Position numbers and translations under genes: made by a program. The notes below the pieces were generated by a model. That model was not told the DNA's origin, ran no database searches, and was given only the letters and a program-made list of their open reading frames with translations. A stretch of DNA of 64,000 bases from Clostridia bacterium (GTDB lineage: Bacteria; Bacillota; Clostridia; Saccharofermentanales; Saccharofermentanaceae): positions 1 to 64,000 of the forward strand of contig JAEEIT010000129.1 of NCBI GenBank assembly GCA_016281535.1. Reading direction: 5' to 3'. Shown here in pieces: positions 59,279-64,000 of this stretch; position 1 is the first letter of the stretch, and every line of letters begins with the position of its first letter.

Positions 59279-61172
59279 CAATAGTGGTTTTGAAGTCATA
59301 CGGATCGTAACTGCTTCGGATGATATGCCACCGGAGAAAGTGGCACTGATCGCCCGCCGTTTCGCGGAGCATCTCAAGATCCAGGGATATACGATCCAAC
59401 AGGAAACAGATAAGTCGCTCATCGGCGGCTATGTGATCTATGCCCAGGGCACGAAGTACGATTACAGTGCCGCGGGCCAGCTGTCGCGTATCGGGCGGCA
59501 TCTGAAGACGGACCGTGAGAGCGATATCAAGGAGGAACTGGATGGTGCTTCCGAGATCCACCGTTCTCTGTCCGATGCACTTAAGGATTTTAAAGAAAGG
59601 CCGGCGATGCTGTTCGAGAGCGATGAGCTCTGGGAAGGTGAATCTCCGGAACAGACGAATAAGCGGGAACAGATCCTTACGGATTTTGTGAAGGCGGCAT
59701 CGGTCGAACAGGTGGGCCGGGTCATCTCGGTCAGCGACGGTGTAGCCAAGGTAAGCGGCCTGGAGAATTGTGTAGCCAGTGAGCTGATCATGTTCTCCGA
59801 GACGTCCTATGGTATTGCCATGAACCTGGAGACAGACAGCGTCGGTGTCGTTCTTCTGAACGAATGCCGGGATGTGGTCGAGGGCGTGATGTGCCGCCGT
59901 ACCGGTCTTACGGTTTCGGTACCGGTCGGACATGGTATGCTCGGACGTGTCGTGGATCCGCTTGGTAATCCGATCGATGGTAAAGGAATCATCAGAAGTA
60001 CGAGCAGAAGACCGATCGAGACGCCGGCTCCGGGTATCGTAGCGAGATCTCCGATCTGTGAACCGCTTCAGACGGGCATTACGGCCATCGATGCCATGAC
60101 TCCGATCGGAAGAGGACAGCGTGAGCTGATCATCGGTGACCGCCAGACCGGTAAGACCGCGATCGCCATCGATACGATCATCAATCAGCGCGGGAAGAAT
60201 GTACTTTGTGTCTACGTGGCGATCGGCCAGAAGATGGCCAATATCGTCCAGGTGAAGAATACACTTGAGCAGCATAATGCTCTCGAATATACCGTTATCG
60301 TGGCCGCGAGTGCCTCGCAGCCGGCATCGCTGCAGTATATTGCTCCTTATGCCGGATGTGCGATCGCGGAAGAATTCATGTATGCCGAGCATCAGGATGT
60401 GCTGATCGTATACGATGACCTGTCGAAACATGCGCAGGCATATCGTGCGATCTCGCTCCTTCTGCGCCGTCCGCCGGGACGTGAAGCGTATCCGGGCGAT
60501 GTCTTCTATCTGCACTCCCGTCTTCTGGAACGTTCGGCGAAATTGTCGGACGAGCAGGGAGGCGGATCCATCACGGCCCTTCCGATCATCGAGACATTAA
60601 GCGGAGATATCTCGGCGTATATTCCGACGAATGTGATTTCCATCACCGACGGACAGATCTATCTCGAGTCCGAGCTGTTCTTCGCGGGTCAGCGTCCGGC
60701 CATTAATGTGGGTCTTTCTGTTTCCCGTGTCGGTGGTGCCGCGCAGACGAAAGCCATGAAGAAAGTGGCGGGCCCTCTTCGTATCAGTCTGGCGCAGGCC
60801 CGTGAGATGGCGGCCTTTGCCCAGTTCGGTTCCGACCTGGATCCGAATACACAAAGACAGCTCAAGCGCGGCGTGATCCTCAATGAGATTTTGAAGCAGG
60901 AGCAGTACTCGCCCATGCAGATGGATGAGCAGGTCGTGATGCTTTATCTCGCCACGAATGAGAAACTGACGTTCCTGGATAAGGAAGATGCGAAAGAATA
61001 CGTCACGGAATTCCTCCAGCGTATGACGGTCCTGCATCCGGACATCATGAAGAGAATCACGGATACCCGTGTGCTGGATGACGATACGAAGAAAGAGATC
61101 GATGAGATCGAAGCGGAGTATCACGCGATGTTCGTGGCCGAGCATAAGGAATACCAGCAGCGCGAGGATTAA
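59271..61172 (+). CDS. atpA: F-type ATPase alpha subunit with N-terminal delta (C-terminal-domain)-like fusion
   Basis: Alpha: [18 protein letters not shown] and [19 protein letters not shown]-terminus: [19 protein letters not shown]...[32 protein letters not shown], like the delta C-terminal domain; GTG start overlaps atpF. Confidence 0.88.
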   Translation: MNNNSGFEVIRIVTASDDMPPEKVALIARRFAEHLKIQGYTIQQETDKSLIGGYVIYAQGTKYDYSAAGQLSRIGRHLKTDRESDIKEELDGASEIHRSLSDALKDFKERPAMLFESDELWEGESPEQTNKREQILTDFVKAASVEQVGRVISVSDGVAKVSGLENCVASELIMFSETSYGIAMNLETDSVGVVLLNECRDVVEGVMCRRTGLTVSVPVGHGMLGRVVDPLGNPIDGKGIIRSTSRRPIETPAPGIVARSPICEPLQTGITAIDAMTPIGRGQRELIIGDRQTGKTAIAIDTIINQRGKNVLCVYVAIGQKMANIVQVKNTLEQHNALEYTVIVAASASQPASLQYIAPYAGCAIAEEFMYAEHQDVLIVYDDLSKHAQAYRAISLLLRRPPGREAYPGDVFYLHSRLLERSAKLSDEQGGGSITALPIIETLSGDISAYIPTNVISITDGQIYLESELFFAGQRPAINVGLSVSRVGGAAQTKAMKKVAGPLRISLAQAREMAAFAQFGSDLDPNTQRQLKRGVILNEILKQEQYSPMQMDEQVVMLYLATNEKLTFLDKEDAKEYVTEFLQRMTVLHPDIMKRITDTRVLDDDTKKEIDEIEAEYHAMFVAEHKEYQQRED

Positions 61173-61178
61173 CGGGTC

Positions 61179-63511
<2,333 letters not shown>

Positions 63512-63520
63512 GGATAAACT

Positions 63521-63973
63521 ATGGCGGAAACGGTGAAAAAGAAGAAAATGACCGTGGAAGTGGTCACGCCCTACGACGTGTTCTATGAGGGACGCGTCAC
63601 GAGTATCGTGATCCCGACCCTCGATGGTCAGTTCGGTATTCTGCCGGGTCATAGTCCGCTTGTTGTTGCCATCACTCCGGGAATCGTAAGGATCGAAGAG
63701 GAAGATGAGAAACGGAGCTTCGTCATCTCGGAAGGATTTGCCGAGATCGGACAGAATGCCGTGATTATCGTATGCAATGCGGCAGAATGGCCGGAGAAGA
63801 TCGACACGACGCGAGCGAAAGAAGCGCTCGAGCGCGCCATGAGCAAGTATAACAGTGTTACATCCACCGAGCAGCAGCGCATCTACGCGCGTCATGCCAT
63901 CCGTCGTGCGAAGGCCAGAATCGCCATTGCGGAAGAGTGGAAGAAGAGCAAGAAAGACAAGTGGGATCAGTAA
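63521..63973 (+). CDS. atpC: F-type ATPase epsilon subunit
   Basis: VTPYDVFYEGRVTSIVIPTLDGQFGILPGHSPLV. Confidence 0.94.
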   Translation: MAETVKKKKMTVEVVTPYDVFYEGRVTSIVIPTLDGQFGILPGHSPLVVAITPGIVRIEEEDEKRSFVISEGFAEIGQNAVIIVCNAAEWPEKIDTTRAKEALERAMSKYNSVTSTEQQRIYARHAIRRAKARIAIAEEWKKSKKDKWDQ

Positions 63974-64000
63974 GAGGATTCCGCCTGTCTGCGATCAGGA

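Overview
Chromosomal window from a Firmicute, probably Clostridia, judged from gene content and strong AGGAGG ribosome-binding sites. It carries mostly core and housekeeping operons: copper P-type ATPase, FtsX-type ABC transporter, STAS/SpoIIE-RsbW partner switch, two-component systems, pgi, radical-SAM pair, fatty-acid/lipid genes, addBA, two sigma-70 factors, an Rnf-like operon, proA, rpiB, upp and an F-type ATPase operon. One tRNA-Val(GAC) is present. The most exciting region is about 2.8-7.4 kb on the minus strand. It holds a complete candidate retron: a reverse transcriptase with NAxxH, YCDD and VTG motifs, immediately preceded by a ~197-nt ncRNA locus bounded by a perfect 16-bp inverted repeat (a1/a2) and containing several hairpins. 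The ncRNA lies 14 nt downstream of the stop codon of an orphan VirD4/TraG-like ATPase with AT-hook-like tandem repeats, which is a candidate new retron partner or effector. Other unusual observations: (i) an in-frame fusion of an F-ATPase delta C-terminal domain to the alpha subunit, with no separate atpH; (ii) an Rnf-like operon with RnfC, D and G plus a fused E/A-like protein that lacks the expected intramembrane Cys ligands, and no rnfB; (iii) a copper ATPase with a C-terminal HMA domain that has its own internal Shine-Dalgarno and ATG; (iv) a lipoprotein serpin; (v) a DnaA-box cluster outside a dnaA context; (vi) a 27-bp perfect palindrome between lipid genes near a MarR regulator; (vii) two unlisted small ORFs. 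All calls come from reading the sequence and the supplied ORF track; no database search was run.
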